Shown here one piece after another: positions 8,381 through 17,211 of a stretch of DNA of 64,000 nucleotides. Each line of letters begins with the position of its first letter. Positions within the stretch are counted from its first letter, which is position 1. Source of the stretch: Paenibacillus silagei (lineage in GTDB: Bacteria > Bacillota > Bacilli > Paenibacillales > Paenibacillaceae); NCBI RefSeq assembly GCF_017874735.1, contig NZ_JAGGLV010000028.1:24818-88817 (forward strand), in the 5' to 3' direction. Both the position numbers and the translations under genes were made by a program. Under the pieces are notes generated by a model. It was not told where the DNA came from. It ran no database searches and saw only the letters and a program-made list of their open reading frames with translations.

Positions 8381-9298
8381 TTATTCTCCCTTATAGGCCT
8401 TACGCAGCTCCGCAAGCTCGAACTTCTTCATCTGCAGAAAAGCCTTCGTCACACGCGCCAGCTGCTCCGGCGTACCCTTCTTCATCATCTCGTTCATCTC
8501 GGCCGGAATAATCTGCCAGGAGATACCGAAGGCATCCTTCAGCCAGCCGCATTGCTCGGCTTCAGGAACTGCAGACAGCTTGTCCCAGTAGTAGTCAATC
8601 TCTTCCTGAGAATCGCAGGATACCATGAAGGAGACCGCTTCATTGAAGCTGAACTGATGATTATGCGCACTGTCCATGACCGTGAACCACAGATTCTCCA
8701 GCATGAAGTCCGCGAACATAATCGTTCCTTCCTGATCGGGCGCAGAGCCTGCCGGGTAGCGGGTAAGAAGCCCTTGGCGCGAGTCCTTAAATACCGACAG
8801 ATAGAAGGACATCGCCTCCTCCGCCTTCCCGCATTTATCCCCCACGAACAACAAGGAAGGAATAATCGCAGGCCGCTCCTCCCCTGCCGGATTCGTTAGA
8901 ATCAGCTGCCAGGACACCCCATACTTGTCCTGAATCCAGCCGTACCGCTCACTGAACGGATACTTGCCGAGCGGCATCAAGGCGGTGCCGTCTTCCGCTA
9001 ACTTATCCCACACCTCATCTAATCTCTCTGCTGCATCCTGGTCGCGGGAGGGATCGAAATTAACAAAGAAGGAGACGGCCGGATTCAGCTTGAAATACGG
9101 CCCTCCGCTGATCGCCATGAATGGCTGCCCCCAGACCTCAAAAGAGACCTGACCCGCATCGCCGGAGGGCGTATCATGAATGGTGTTCACACTCGTAACC
9201 TTGGACTCCGGAAACACAGTAGCGTAAAAGCGGGCGGCTTCTGCCGCCTCCTTGTCATACCATAGATGCGGAACAATTCTCTGTCTGATGCTGGCCAC
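8381..9298 (-). CDS. Tandem PhnB-like VOC-fold protein (3-dmu-9_3-mt family)
   Basis: A 305-residue protein with two copies of the PhnB-like glyoxalase-fold domain, about residues 5-140 and 155-290. Each has the F-x-VNFD/VSCD strand followed by W-D-K-L and C/R-Y-G-W-I/L-KD..G-x-SWQ-I/L motifs. The family is widespread but biochemically vague; despite the database name it is not expected to methylate ubiquinone precursors in a menaquinone-using Firmicute. The start is GTG 9298, preceded by GAGGAGGAA. It is monocistronic and faces the sensor gene across a shared terminator. Confidence 0.8.
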   Translation of the reverse strand: MASIRQRIVPHLWYDKEAAEAARFYATVFPESKVTSVNTIHDTPSGDAGQVSFEVWGQPFMAISGGPYFKLNPAVSFFVNFDPSRDQDAAERLDEVWDKLAEDGTALMPLGKYPFSERYGWIQDKYGVSWQLILTNPAGEERPAIIPSLLFVGDKCGKAEEAMSFYLSVFKDSRQGLLTRYPAGSAPDQEGTIMFADFMLENLWFTVMDSAHNHQFSFNEAVSFMVSCDSQEEIDYYWDKLSAVPEAEQCGWLKDAFGISWQIIPAEMNEMMKKGTPEQLARVTKAFLQMKKFELAELRKAYKGE

Positions 9299-9434
9299 AA
9301 CGATTCCTCCTCAGCTTCTGTCCGTTCCGATCCAGGGACAGGGGCTTTAATTTGCTTTATTATACACTACAGGGAGGCTTCTTCATTCTTTATATTGGAA
9401 AACAATGCAGGGCCTCCGCCCTAGCTCGCATAGT

Positions 9435-9700
9435 CTAATCCTCTGTCTCTTCTTCTTCCTCCATGTGCCCTAAATAGTCATAATAGAATTCGACCATGGC
9501 ATCTCCAAAGCCCCCGCCAATGCCCTGACTACGTTCCGCCAACCTTCTGCTACGGTCGACGAATTTTTCCTCCAAATCATTCTTCATAATGTATTCCAAC
9601 GCTTGTCTATAAATACTGGATACCGTCAGATAGAACCGCTCATCGATGTCTCCGTAAGCCCGGGTGAAGTCCACCCCATGGGCAAAAAACAGCGCGAGGC
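9435..9700 (-). pseudogene. C-terminal remnant of a DUF6155-like gene
   Basis: The translated C-terminus (FFAHGVDFTRAYGDI, then FGDAMVEFYYDYLGHM and an acidic tail) resembles the C-terminal half of DUF6155-type small proteins. The open frame continues to 9818, but that part is simply the antisense of the helicase fragment on the other strand, so the native N-terminus is missing. I infer truncation at about 9675-9715 by recombination. No functional start site is visible. The family assignment is from memory of its motif style and is moderate. Confidence 0.5.
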
Positions 9701-9998
9701 GCTCCGCACTCAAATCGCCACAATTCCCGACGATCAGGAGCGGGTCGTTATCGCTACCGGCAAGCTGATTGGTGAGGGCTTCGATGACACCAGACTGGAC
9801 ACACTGTTCCTGGTTCATCCCATTTCCTGGTCAGGCACCTTACAGCAATATGCCGGCCGCTTGCACCGGAGTCATGTCAACAAAGAAGAAGTAAGAATTT
9901 ATGATTATATCGATCTCCAGGTCCCTATGCTTATGGGGATGTTTAAGAAAAGGGTGAAGGGTTACCGGAAGATGGGGTATCGGGGGGCGGAGTTGTAG
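9678..9998 (+). pseudogene. C-terminal fragment of a DEAD/DEAH-type helicase (Res/type III-like)
   Basis: About 107 residues match the last part of superfamily 2 helicases: MGKKQR, then ATGKLIGEGFDD (motif V region), LDTLFLVHPISW, QQYAGRLHR (motif VI) and a final MFKKRVKGYRKMGY. The N-terminal helicase core and any nuclease domain are absent. Sequence upstream of 9678 does not continue the protein; it becomes antisense to the DUF6155-like remnant. No ribosome binding site precedes the first ATG, so this is very probably a dead fragment left from a defence or restriction-type helicase. Confidence 0.7.
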
Positions 9999-10008
9999 AA
10001 TAGGAGAG

Positions 10009-10043
10009 AAAAAGCCAGCCCACACAATCAGGCTGGCTTTACT
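10009..10043. terminator. Rho-independent terminator between helicase remnant and Rpn nuclease
   Basis: A 10-bp stem AAAGCCAGCC/GGCTGGCTTT with a ten-base loop at 10011-10040, flanked by A and T runs, so it can stop transcription from both sides. Confidence 0.8.
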
Positions 10044-10060
10044 CTTATCTGAAAACTGTA

Positions 10061-10900
10061 CTATTGCAGTGGGCTTAATGCCTTTACTTCCTGTACTGAG
10101 AGACCCGCTGCTTTTGCAATAGTTTCAACCTCTAACCCCATCGCCAGTAATTTCCCGGCAATTTCCTCGGCTTTCTTACGCTCCCCCTCCGCTCTAGCCC
10201 CCTCAATACGCGTCTTCTCATCGCTCAGGGCTTTCATACGAGCTTGATACTCCATTCTGGCTACGGTATCTTGACTCAAGAATTCCAACGTATCCATTGC
10301 TTTCTTTAACATTGGTTCATTCATCGCCAACACCTCCCAGTTTGATTTGTCCACACCTTTTAGGAACAGCAGCCAATTGACCAGTCCGCCTTCCTCAAGC
10401 GACACCGAATGTTCATCTAGTTTCGTCAACTCAATGACATGTATCTCAATATCGTCCAACAAAGAAATTCCGGTATGATCTTCCCGTAGGTGAAAGACGC
10501 TGTGGTAGCGGTCATTTTTGAGACAAGAGTAGTTCAAAATATTGATGGTTACACATTTCTTCAGTGTATTATAGTTGCTGCCCTTAGGAATCTGATGGTA
10601 ATACATCTCACTCCAATAGAACAACGTCCGCTTCTCCATATGGTAAGGGTTAAACAATTGCATTTCAATATTAATGAGTTGGCCGTCTGCGGTCTTCGCT
10701 TTAATATCCATAATGGACTGCTTATCATCAGGACTGTCAGCCTCCGTGTAAGGATTCAACAGCACAATCTCAGTCAGTGCCGGCTCTCCGGCTTCCCGGA
10801 ATGTACTATTTAGAAATGCCAACAATACATCCTTGTTATGTTCACTTCCAAAGATACGTTTGAAGATTAAATCCACGCGAGGGTCAAGTAAATCCTGCAT
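10061..10900 (-). CDS. Rpn family recombination-promoting nuclease / putative transposase (PD-(D/E)XK)
   Basis: A 279-residue Rpn/YhgA-like protein. The start DPRVDLIFKRIFG is the family hallmark. A catalytic PD-(D/E)XK-type core is visible as IMDIKAK followed by INIEMQ. A charged, Lys/Glu-rich region near residues 225-255 precedes a C-terminal helix typical of the family (AMGLEVETIAKAAGLSVQEV). I prefer ATG 10900, with GGAG nine bases upstream, over ATG 10915, whose G-run is too close. Such proteins cut DNA and are linked to RecA-independent recombination and phage defence in the enteric members; here the role is unknown. Confidence 0.8.
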   Translation of the reverse strand: MQDLLDPRVDLIFKRIFGSEHNKDVLLAFLNSTFREAGEPALTEIVLLNPYTEADSPDDKQSIMDIKAKTADGQLINIEMQLFNPYHMEKRTLFYWSEMYYHQIPKGSNYNTLKKCVTINILNYSCLKNDRYHSVFHLREDHTGISLLDDIEIHVIELTKLDEHSVSLEEGGLVNWLLFLKGVDKSNWEVLAMNEPMLKKAMDTLEFLSQDTVARMEYQARMKALSDEKTRIEGARAEGERKKAEEIAGKLLAMGLEVETIAKAAGLSVQEVKALSPLQ

Positions 10901-10929
10901 CAGCATCAACTCCATTCCCCCATATTATA

Positions 10930-12186
10930 TCATGCCAAATAATGCGAAGTAATTACCCTTTCTTTTAAATTAACAATATCCTGGCCCGTCGGGTTCTGGA
11001 AAACGCGAAGTCCAAACAGAGGGATAATCGCAAAAATGTGATCAAAGATATCCGACTGGACGGACTCATACACCCCCCAGGTGGTCTCATTGCTGAACGC
11101 ATAAATTTCTAAAGGCAGTCCGCTGTCTCCTGGTGCTAACTGCCTGACAATGAGCGTCATCTCCTTATGAATTTTGGGATGATTGCGCAGATATTCTTGG
11201 ACATATTCCCGGAATACCCCGATATTTGTTAGCTGTCTTCCATTCACTTTGCTCTCCATATTGATATGATGCTCCGTATTATAGGCGTTAATTTCATCTA
11301 ATCTTGTCAGGACATAATCGCTAAGATAGTGAACCTTTTGGAACTCCTCAATCATTTCTTTGGTACAAAAACATATGCTGCTTGTATCAATACAGACACT
11401 TCGTTTAATTCTTCTGCCCCCGGAGGCTTCCATCCCCCGCCAATTTTTAAAAGAGTCTGAGATCAGGGCATAGCTCGGAAGCATGGTAATGGTTTTATCG
11501 AAATTCATCACCTTTACCGTATTCAGCGTAATATCAATTACATTGCCGTCGGCATTATATTTAGGCATTTCAATCCAGTCGCCTACACGAACCATATCGT
11601 TAGAAGATAATTGAATACCTGCCACGAGGCCCAATATCGAATCTTTGAACACTAGCATCAGAACAGCGGATAAAGCGCCCAGTCCACTAAGCAGAATCAG
11701 CGGATTCTGACCCATGAGGTTAGAAATCACCACAATCGCACCAATAATATACAGTATAATCTTCGCAACCTGAATGTAGCCTCTGATCGGCCTCATCTTG
11801 GACACTTCATACGTACGATAAATAGCATCGATGGCATCAAGCAGGGCATTAAACACCGTGATCGTTACAATAATCATATAAGCTAAGGCGAACTTTACAA
11901 TGAAAGACTGATACAGCGGAAAAATAGGCGCGGCGTAATAAATGATAAAGGCCGGAGCGAGATGCGACAGCTTGTGAAATACTTTTTTCTCCAAAAAGAT
12001 ATTATCCCACGTATACCGGTTGTTATGAATGATATGGATGATGATCTTCAGTACGATTTTTTTGGCAACAAGATTAGCCACTATAGAGAGTAAAGCAATA
12101 CATAAAACCATAATGATGTTCGAGAGATACACGACCATCTGCTCGCTCATTCCATATCCTGCTAGGTGCTCTTGTATAAAATTCAT
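10930..12186 (-). CDS. Mechanosensitive ion channel family protein (MscS superfamily, YbdG-like)
   Basis: A membrane channel of 418 residues that would open under membrane tension. Five or so hydrophobic segments lie in the first 190 residues, followed by the MscS core: the pore-lining helix LLSGLGALSAVLMLVFKDS with its Gly/Ala spacing, then the beta domain GDWIEMP. A long C-terminal cytoplasmic domain ends in the FGLRVFQNP-type motif of the YbdG group. ATG 12186 is chosen because AGGAGG lies five bases upstream; the open frame extends to 12372 without a site. Confidence 0.85.
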   Translation of the reverse strand: MNFIQEHLAGYGMSEQMVVYLSNIIMVLCIALLSIVANLVAKKIVLKIIIHIIHNNRYTWDNIFLEKKVFHKLSHLAPAFIIYYAAPIFPLYQSFIVKFALAYMIIVTITVFNALLDAIDAIYRTYEVSKMRPIRGYIQVAKIILYIIGAIVVISNLMGQNPLILLSGLGALSAVLMLVFKDSILGLVAGIQLSSNDMVRVGDWIEMPKYNADGNVIDITLNTVKVMNFDKTITMLPSYALISDSFKNWRGMEASGGRRIKRSVCIDTSSICFCTKEMIEEFQKVHYLSDYVLTRLDEINAYNTEHHINMESKVNGRQLTNIGVFREYVQEYLRNHPKIHKEMTLIVRQLAPGDSGLPLEIYAFSNETTWGVYESVQSDIFDHIFAIIPLFGLRVFQNPTGQDIVNLKERVITSHYLA

Positions 12187-12423
12187 CATTTCCTCCTGAC
12201 TGGGTGCATAGTAGCCTACAATTATAGAGGATAAATAGGTGTTATGCAAAAATATAAAGACCACCCTAAGAAGGTGATCGCACTTAGAATACGGTTGGAG
12301 CCAAACTCCAAAAATGCACCCAGGGAATAAATAACTATCAGTCTTTCTTGCCCTTGCATAATAATATTCCAAAATATAGAATTATAAGCAGTAAAAAACA
12401 CACAATTGGAATGGGGTGTTAAC

Positions 12424-13284
12424 TTGAATACAAGGTTTATCAACTTTGAAGGAATTCATGGTAGTGGAAAATCAGCATGTGCATGGAATTTATACAACAA
12501 CTTGAATACGAATAATATAAAAGCAGTGGTTTTTTTCGAATATCATATGAACTCCACTATTGAGAATCCGTGTGACGTAAGAATGACCGCAGTAATGACA
12601 GAGAAAGAATTCGAAGCTGTTATACAGAGTCATTCTGTTTATGAAGAATTACTTAGAGATAAACTAAAAATCTATAATGGATGGTATTGTGTTTTCGTTC
12701 CTGATTTCAAAGAGTATCCAATAATTTATGATTTATTGAGACCGTATATAGCCGATAATGGAAATTTAAAGACTGAACGTTTTATGCAGGCATTAAAAGG
12801 CAGAATAACCGCATTTGTTGAACAGGCTCTTAGTTCTGATCTGGTATATGTGTTTGAGAACGTTATTTTTCAGCAAATCTTAAATGAACTTATGCGAACA
12901 ATGGATTGCGACGAACAACAAATGACGGATTATATATTAGAGGTTGAGCAGATATTGAAGCCCCTTAATCCATTAATTTTTTACCTATATCCAGATGATC
13001 TATTTAAGCAAATCAACAAAGTGGCATTAGAGCGAGTGTCCGACAATTATGAATTATATCCCGACTGGATTGACTGGATGGTGGAGTATTTAGAAAATTC
13101 GGAATATGGAAGGATACATAAGGTATCTGGTCGGGAAGATCTTATGATCTATTTTGAAAAAAGAAGATCAATAGAAGAGAAATGTTTCGGAAAGCTACGG
13201 TCAAATAAAGAAAAAATTTATGTGGACCGTATAGATTATGATGAAGAGAATGCATACATATACAGCAAGTACAGCAAGCTATGA
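12424..13284 (+). CDS. Orphan P-loop NTPase / kinase-like protein, AT-rich
   Basis: A 286-residue protein that begins FINFEGIHGSGKSA, a Walker A motif placed as in thymidylate-kinase-like enzymes (strand then GxxGxGKS). The rest has no signature I recognise; it is acidic, Tyr-rich and probably helical. The start is uncertain: TTG 12424 has GGGGTG five bases upstream, while TTG 12406 has nothing. The base composition is clearly more AT-rich than the surrounding core genes, which suggests acquisition. The neighbours on both sides are unrelated. A nucleotide or small-molecule kinase, or part of a defence-like module, are guesses only. Confidence 0.6.
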   Translation: MNTRFINFEGIHGSGKSACAWNLYNNLNTNNIKAVVFFEYHMNSTIENPCDVRMTAVMTEKEFEAVIQSHSVYEELLRDKLKIYNGWYCVFVPDFKEYPIIYDLLRPYIADNGNLKTERFMQALKGRITAFVEQALSSDLVYVFENVIFQQILNELMRTMDCDEQQMTDYILEVEQILKPLNPLIFYLYPDDLFKQINKVALERVSDNYELYPDWIDWMVEYLENSEYGRIHKVSGREDLMIYFEKRRSIEEKCFGKLRSNKEKIYVDRIDYDEENAYIYSKYSKL

Positions 13285-13333
13285 TCGGCCTGCCGGTAAA
13301 GATATATTTATCCTCCTACTTGCAACGCTCAAT

Positions 13334-13353
13334 TTAGTACTGTATAGTTCTAC
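13334..13353 (+). promoter_or_regulatory. Candidate TetR operator, site 1 (before tetR gene)
   Basis: TTAGTACTGTATAGTTCTAC matches the perfect palindrome at 13965-13984 in its left arm and imperfectly in its right arm. It ends two bases before the first possible start codon of the TetR gene, so binding would autorepress. Confidence 0.6.
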
Positions 13354-13355
13354 TC

Positions 13356-13940
13356 ATGACAAAGGCAAAAATCATGAACCAAAAACGTGTGCTTGAAGTC
13401 GCGGCAGCCTTATTTTTAGAAAAGGGATTTGCTTATACCAGCATGGATGAATTAGTACGTGTAAGCAAAGTGTCCAAATCTAATGTGTATTATCACTTCG
13501 CGGATAAGGAAGAATTGTTAGCAGGGGTCGTTGATTATTGGATTGAAACGTATGAGCGGGCAATGGATCAAATCCTTTCTCAGAACCAGTTATCCGTTGA
13601 AGATCGTGTCCAGATGTTTTTAAAGCATTTAACGGAGGGAGTTCAGTCAAGAGACTATAAGGGGAGCTGTCCGTTTATTACTCTTTATATTCAAAGTCCT
13701 GCACAAGCAACGCACATAAAAGAAAAAATAGGTCTCTTTTTCACAGGATTACAAATGAAAATCTCTCTACTGCTACAACAAGGAGCAGAAAAAGGCGAGT
13801 TTAGAGAAACGATTCATATTTACGAGGTAGCAGCACTTTTTATAACGAATCTTGAAGGAGCGCTGTTTCTTGCAGAGACATTGAAGGATGCAACGGTGAT
13901 CACGAGAACTGCCAGCCACTTTTTCAACTTGCTTCGATAA
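13356..13940 (+). CDS. TetR/AcrR family transcriptional regulator
   Basis: A 194-residue regulator. The N-terminal helix-turn-helix is complete (VLEVAAALFLEKGFAYTSMDELVRVSKVSKSNVYYHFADKEEL spans about residues 10-52) and the ligand domain follows. The start may be ATG 13356 or ATG 13374, the latter having AAAGG eight bases upstream. It is 61 bp upstream of the SDR-hydrolase fusion gene in the same direction, and similar palindromes precede both genes, so it most likely represses itself and the fusion. The base composition is lower in GC than core genes. The inducer is unknown, probably a hydrophobic small molecule. Confidence 0.85.
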   Translation: MTKAKIMNQKRVLEVAAALFLEKGFAYTSMDELVRVSKVSKSNVYYHFADKEELLAGVVDYWIETYERAMDQILSQNQLSVEDRVQMFLKHLTEGVQSRDYKGSCPFITLYIQSPAQATHIKEKIGLFFTGLQMKISLLLQQGAEKGEFRETIHIYEVAALFITNLEGALFLAETLKDATVITRTASHFFNLLR

Positions 13941-13964
13941 GCGAAGCACTTTTTTTGCACAAAA

Positions 13965-13984
13965 TTAGTACCAAACAGTACTAA
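13965..13984 (+). promoter_or_regulatory. Candidate TetR operator, site 2 (before SDR-hydrolase gene)
   Basis: TTAGTAC and GTACTAA form a perfect 7-bp inverted repeat with a six-base spacer, 18 bases before the start codon of the fusion gene. The same left arm occurs at 13334. The palindrome length (20 bp) is usual for TetR operators. Confidence 0.7.
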
Positions 13985-14001
13985 AAAGGAGAACAGATGA
14001 T

Positions 14002-15843
14002 ATGAGAACAATATTTTTAACAGGTGGAACAGGTTTTATTGGGAGGCAACTCGTGGAGGAGCTTCTTAAAGAGGAGGTTATGATTTTTCTTTTAGTGAGG
14101 TCGAAAAGTAAAGCAACACGCGTTTTTCAGAAAAAAGGGTTTTTAAACGAGGCAGCCATGCACTTTATTGAAGGCGATTTGACGAAACCAGATTTAGGTC
14201 TAAGCGATGAAGATAAGGAGAGGGTACTGAGTACGGATGTTATTATTCACGCAGGCGGACAAATGGATATTCAAGCGACAACGCAAGAAGCAACCTCTGT
14301 ATTTTTAAACGGTGCCAAGCATATCAGTGAATTCGCTAAACGTATCCATCAATTGAAGGGTTTGCAGCAATTTATTCATGTCGTTGGATATATGAGCCCT
14401 TTTGATGACCATAACAGCAAGGTTGCGATCGATGTGTTTAAAGAAGGACACGACTATCTGAAAATAAAAAATCCTTATGAAAGAACCAAATTTTTAGCGG
14501 ATCTGTATATTCGCCAGCAGGCATCCGCAGTAGGCTATCCGCTGTCTGTGATTAATCCGCCAACTGTAGTCGGCAGCAGTACAACAGGAAGTACGGAGCA
14601 GGTAGCAGGCTTAGGCTTGCTTGTGGAGAGTATGCGCAGAGGGCTGATGCCAGTTATACCTGGAGGCAAGGGGTATAAATTACCACTGATTGCAAACGAT
14701 GCGCTAGCGAAGTTTATTGTTCAGGTTGTTAAGCTGGAGCCGTCGTCTATTCGAACCTATACCCTTGTTCCAGACAAACCGCTTGATCCGGATATAGATG
14801 AGTTATTAGGCGTGATGTCAGAAAGTATGAATATGGCCGCACCTAAGATTTCTGTCCCCCTTCGCTTCATGAAGGCACTTATGAACAGCGGGCTCAGTAA
14901 AATCACACGAATTCCATCGGATGGACTGAACTTTATTACAAATCGAACGTTTTCAAATGATCTGCCGAAAAAAGTCATGGGAGCCGATTGGTTTACTAAG
15001 ACGAGTGTCATGAATTTTTTCCCGGCCGTAGTCGCAGATTTGGATTATCGCCTGATGTACCCAAATAACCAGCATAATCATGTATTTGAACGAACCTTAA
15101 TCGGAAACACTGTGATTCATCAGATTCAAGGAGAGGGTAGGCCATTTATTTTATTCCACGGTTTGTTGAGTGATGGGGAGGATTTATTTCCTTTAGGTCT
15201 AGAGCTTCATGAACAAACGGGTCAACCTGTATGGATTCCGGATCTTCCAGGTTTAGGACGTTCCCCTTTTAAACATGAGAAGAATCTTATAGATCTCTAT
15301 TTGAATGTAGTGAAGGAGTTATCAGGAAAAGCTGCTCAGGGCGCACATTGGATTGGCCATTCCTTCGGAGCGGTTATTCTGCTGGAAGCGTTAGCGCGAG
15401 AGTGCTTAGATACGAAGAATACTATTACTTTACTTCAGCCACCTGTTACGAAGAAAAATCACAAATCGTTTAATGCTCCTCCATTGTTGAACAAATGGGC
15501 ATTGAAATTAGCAACGGCTAATTCATTAGAACGTTATTTAATTGGCAATGGTCTGTTTGAAAATATAGAGAGCATTCCGAAACATTATATTGCCAAAGTA
15601 CGCAGCAGCTTTACTTCGCCTAGAATTTTAAATACAACTCTTCAGCTCAACAGTTTCCTGTCGAAAAACTATCAGGGGGTTTTCACCAAAGTACCGGGGT
15701 CTAATCTTCATATTATTTGGGGCGATCAAGATCGGCGCTATTCTGCTCCAGTACAGCTTGGAAAGATTGACGTTGTTCCCTATGGTCATCATTTTCCTAT
15801 TAGTCATCCGACGGAGACGGCTTCTTATGTACTAGGAAATTAA
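14002..15843 (+). CDS. Fusion of an extended SDR oxidoreductase and an alpha/beta hydrolase
   Basis: A 613-residue two-domain protein. Residues 1-350 form an extended short-chain dehydrogenase of the NAD_binding_4 (fatty acyl-CoA reductase-like) type, with TGGTGFIG (7-14) for NAD(P) and the catalytic YERTK (Tyr159, Lys163). Residues 365-613 form an alpha/beta hydrolase with nucleophile motif GHSFG (Ser454), acid GDQD (Asp577 region) and His597 in GHHFPISHP. Both active sites look intact. AGGAG lies ten bases before ATG 14002. The gene is probably controlled by the adjacent TetR through the palindrome 18 bases upstream. A reductase plus esterase/thioesterase acting on one lipid-like substrate is an inference; no pathway partners are present. 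Confidence 0.85.
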   Translation: MRTIFLTGGTGFIGRQLVEELLKEEVMIFLLVRSKSKATRVFQKKGFLNEAAMHFIEGDLTKPDLGLSDEDKERVLSTDVIIHAGGQMDIQATTQEATSVFLNGAKHISEFAKRIHQLKGLQQFIHVVGYMSPFDDHNSKVAIDVFKEGHDYLKIKNPYERTKFLADLYIRQQASAVGYPLSVINPPTVVGSSTTGSTEQVAGLGLLVESMRRGLMPVIPGGKGYKLPLIANDALAKFIVQVVKLEPSSIRTYTLVPDKPLDPDIDELLGVMSESMNMAAPKISVPLRFMKALMNSGLSKITRIPSDGLNFITNRTFSNDLPKKVMGADWFTKTSVMNFFPAVVADLDYRLMYPNNQHNHVFERTLIGNTVIHQIQGEGRPFILFHGLLSDGEDLFPLGLELHEQTGQPVWIPDLPGLGRSPFKHEKNLIDLYLNVVKELSGKAAQGAHWIGHSFGAVILLEALARECLDTKNTITLLQPPVTKKNHKSFNAPPLLNKWALKLATANSLERYLIGNGLFENIESIPKHYIAKVRSSFTSPRILNTTLQLNSFLSKNYQGVFTKVPGSNLHIIWGDQDRRYSAPVQLGKIDVVPYGHHFPISHPTETASYVLGN

Positions 15844-15848
15844 TACAT

Positions 15849-15885
15849 CCACAGTAATGAAAAAAGACACCTGACGAGGTGTCTT
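15849..15885 (+). terminator. Terminator that is a near copy of the ssrA downstream terminator
   Basis: A stem AAGACACC/GGTGTCTT stops the SDR-hydrolase transcript. The 37 bases match 18151-18187, downstream of ssrA, except for one base and most of the loop; the identity extends past the stem into the flanking CCACAG and AATGAAAA segments. Confidence 0.8.
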
Positions 15886-15911
15886 CTGCTTTACTCCGTT
15901 AGCGGAACAGT

Positions 15912-16697
15912 TTATAAATCGAGAACCGGAACCGGTCCGTCCATCCAGTTCAGCTGGCTATCCATCATGAACTGAACCGTCCAATGATGCTCTGCCTGAT
16001 ACCAGTTATTAAATTCCACAATACTCTCGTACAGATTCTCGACAGCTTCCGGCGTTCGTTCTTCCAGTACCCGATGGATGTCCGCCAACAAATTCTCCGG
16101 CTTCTTTTCTACCCCTTCCAGAACCTTTAAGAACCACTTATAAGAAGGGAACAGCGTTTCGTTGTGTACCAAAATCAGCCTACCTGCGAAAAAGGCATAG
16201 TGGGTCAAACAGTAGTCGATTAATAAACGATTGTTGCGTTTCAGTCCTTCGTAATAATACCATTTCCAGGTTTCGAATTGTGCATAGAACTTCTGCATGT
16301 TCTCTGCCTTTTTCTCCACCGGATATCGGGGAGCGTCTTGGACCAACTGTTCCAACCCCTCAATATTGGAATAGGTGACGAACGCATCCTGGAATGCGAA
16401 CTTAGCAGGATCGCTGCCGGATTCGGCCACTTGCTTGATGTAGGAAGCGGATACAACCTTCCCGTCCACGTAACCGCCTTCATAAGAACAGGATTCCGTT
16501 TCGAAATACCCAAGATTATGGATGGAACAAGCTTTCTGGTAATCCTCTTCAGAAAGGACGATCATAATGTCGATATCAGAGGTTTCGCCAGCAAAACCAT
16601 GCGCTACGGAACCCCCGATGATGATCCCTTGTACGTCGGGTCTGGCTTTAAGCTTGTTGGTGATGGCATCAATGGCAGCTTGATGATGGGGATACAT
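15912..16697 (-). CDS. Nucleotidyltransferase domain protein
   Basis: A 261-residue protein of the polymerase-beta nucleotidyltransferase fold. The motif GGS (Ser30) followed by DID (Asp41, Asp43) is the metal- and nucleotide-binding signature; IMIVLS follows. The rest is helical with many Trp/Tyr, as in aminoglycoside-type or unassigned nucleotidyltransferases. The start ATG 16697 has GGAGTGG upstream. It could adenylylate a drug or small molecule, but no diagnostic motif for a known resistance class is seen. It is convergent with the SDR-hydrolase gene and has no operon partner. Confidence 0.8.
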   Translation of the reverse strand: MYPHHQAAIDAITNKLKARPDVQGIIIGGSVAHGFAGETSDIDIMIVLSEEDYQKACSIHNLGYFETESCSYEGGYVDGKVVSASYIKQVAESGSDPAKFAFQDAFVTYSNIEGLEQLVQDAPRYPVEKKAENMQKFYAQFETWKWYYYEGLKRNNRLLIDYCLTHYAFFAGRLILVHNETLFPSYKWFLKVLEGVEKKPENLLADIHRVLEERTPEAVENLYESIVEFNNWYQAEHHWTVQFMMDSQLNWMDGPVPVLDL

Positions 16698-16857
16698 AAT
16701 ACATCCACTCCAATTAAATTAATATAAACATTAATTAGTAAGCCAATACATTAATCATAAGGTAATAATATTCCACTTTTGAAATTCCCGCAATCCCCCG
16801 AATAAATCAATCGTCTTATAGATAACTACCAGTTAGTTTAATTCCATCTAAAAATCA

Positions 16858-16893
16858 AGTTTTGATGTCACACTAGAAGCCCCCCGTAAAGGG
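16858..16893 (-). repeat. Degenerate internal fragment of ssrA (tmRNA)
   Basis: Thirty-six bases match ssrA positions 18271-18306 with three differences. The segment corresponds to the pseudoknot region near the 3' half of tmRNA. Nothing else of ssrA continues on either side, so this is a leftover of a duplicated or displaced ssrA copy. Confidence 0.75.
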
Positions 16894-16940
16894 ATATTTG
16901 GTATAGTTGGGTTAATAACTTGTTAGTGAGGGGAGAACCT

Positions 16941-17210
16941 ATGGGTGAAGTCGTTCGGGTCATATATTCGCCAAGCGAAATATACAAGGTAGAAATCATT
17001 AAGCGTAAACGAGACGGACTATTTACCTTCCTAATTCATAAATGGATTGAGCATGATCCTGACATAAAAGAAATCATAAATGAAGAGGGATTTTGGGGCC
17101 CTCTTTTCAATCAGAAATCCTTAACAGATACTGCTGAACGGGCTATCCAAACAGCTCCAGAAACGAGAAATTCCCATCATTCAGTGTCTTTTCCACGTTT
17201 GATAGAATAA
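16941..17210 (+). CDS. Hypothetical protein, 89 residues
   Basis: A small soluble protein starting MGEVVRVIYSPSEIYKVEI. The ATG at 16941 has GAGGGGAG seven bases upstream, which favours it over the upstream in-frame start at 16920. The first 70 residues look like a compact alpha/beta fold (IKRKRDGLFTFLIHKWI, then FWGPLFNQKSLTDTAERAI), typical of small conserved Firmicute proteins of unknown function. The last 15 residues are Ser/His-rich. It lies between two ssrA-derived fragments, so it may be cargo of an old insertion. I do not recognise the family. Confidence 0.6.
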   Translation: MGEVVRVIYSPSEIYKVEIIKRKRDGLFTFLIHKWIEHDPDIKEIINEEGFWGPLFNQKSLTDTAERAIQTAPETRNSHHSVSFPRLIE

Positions 17211-17211
17211 A

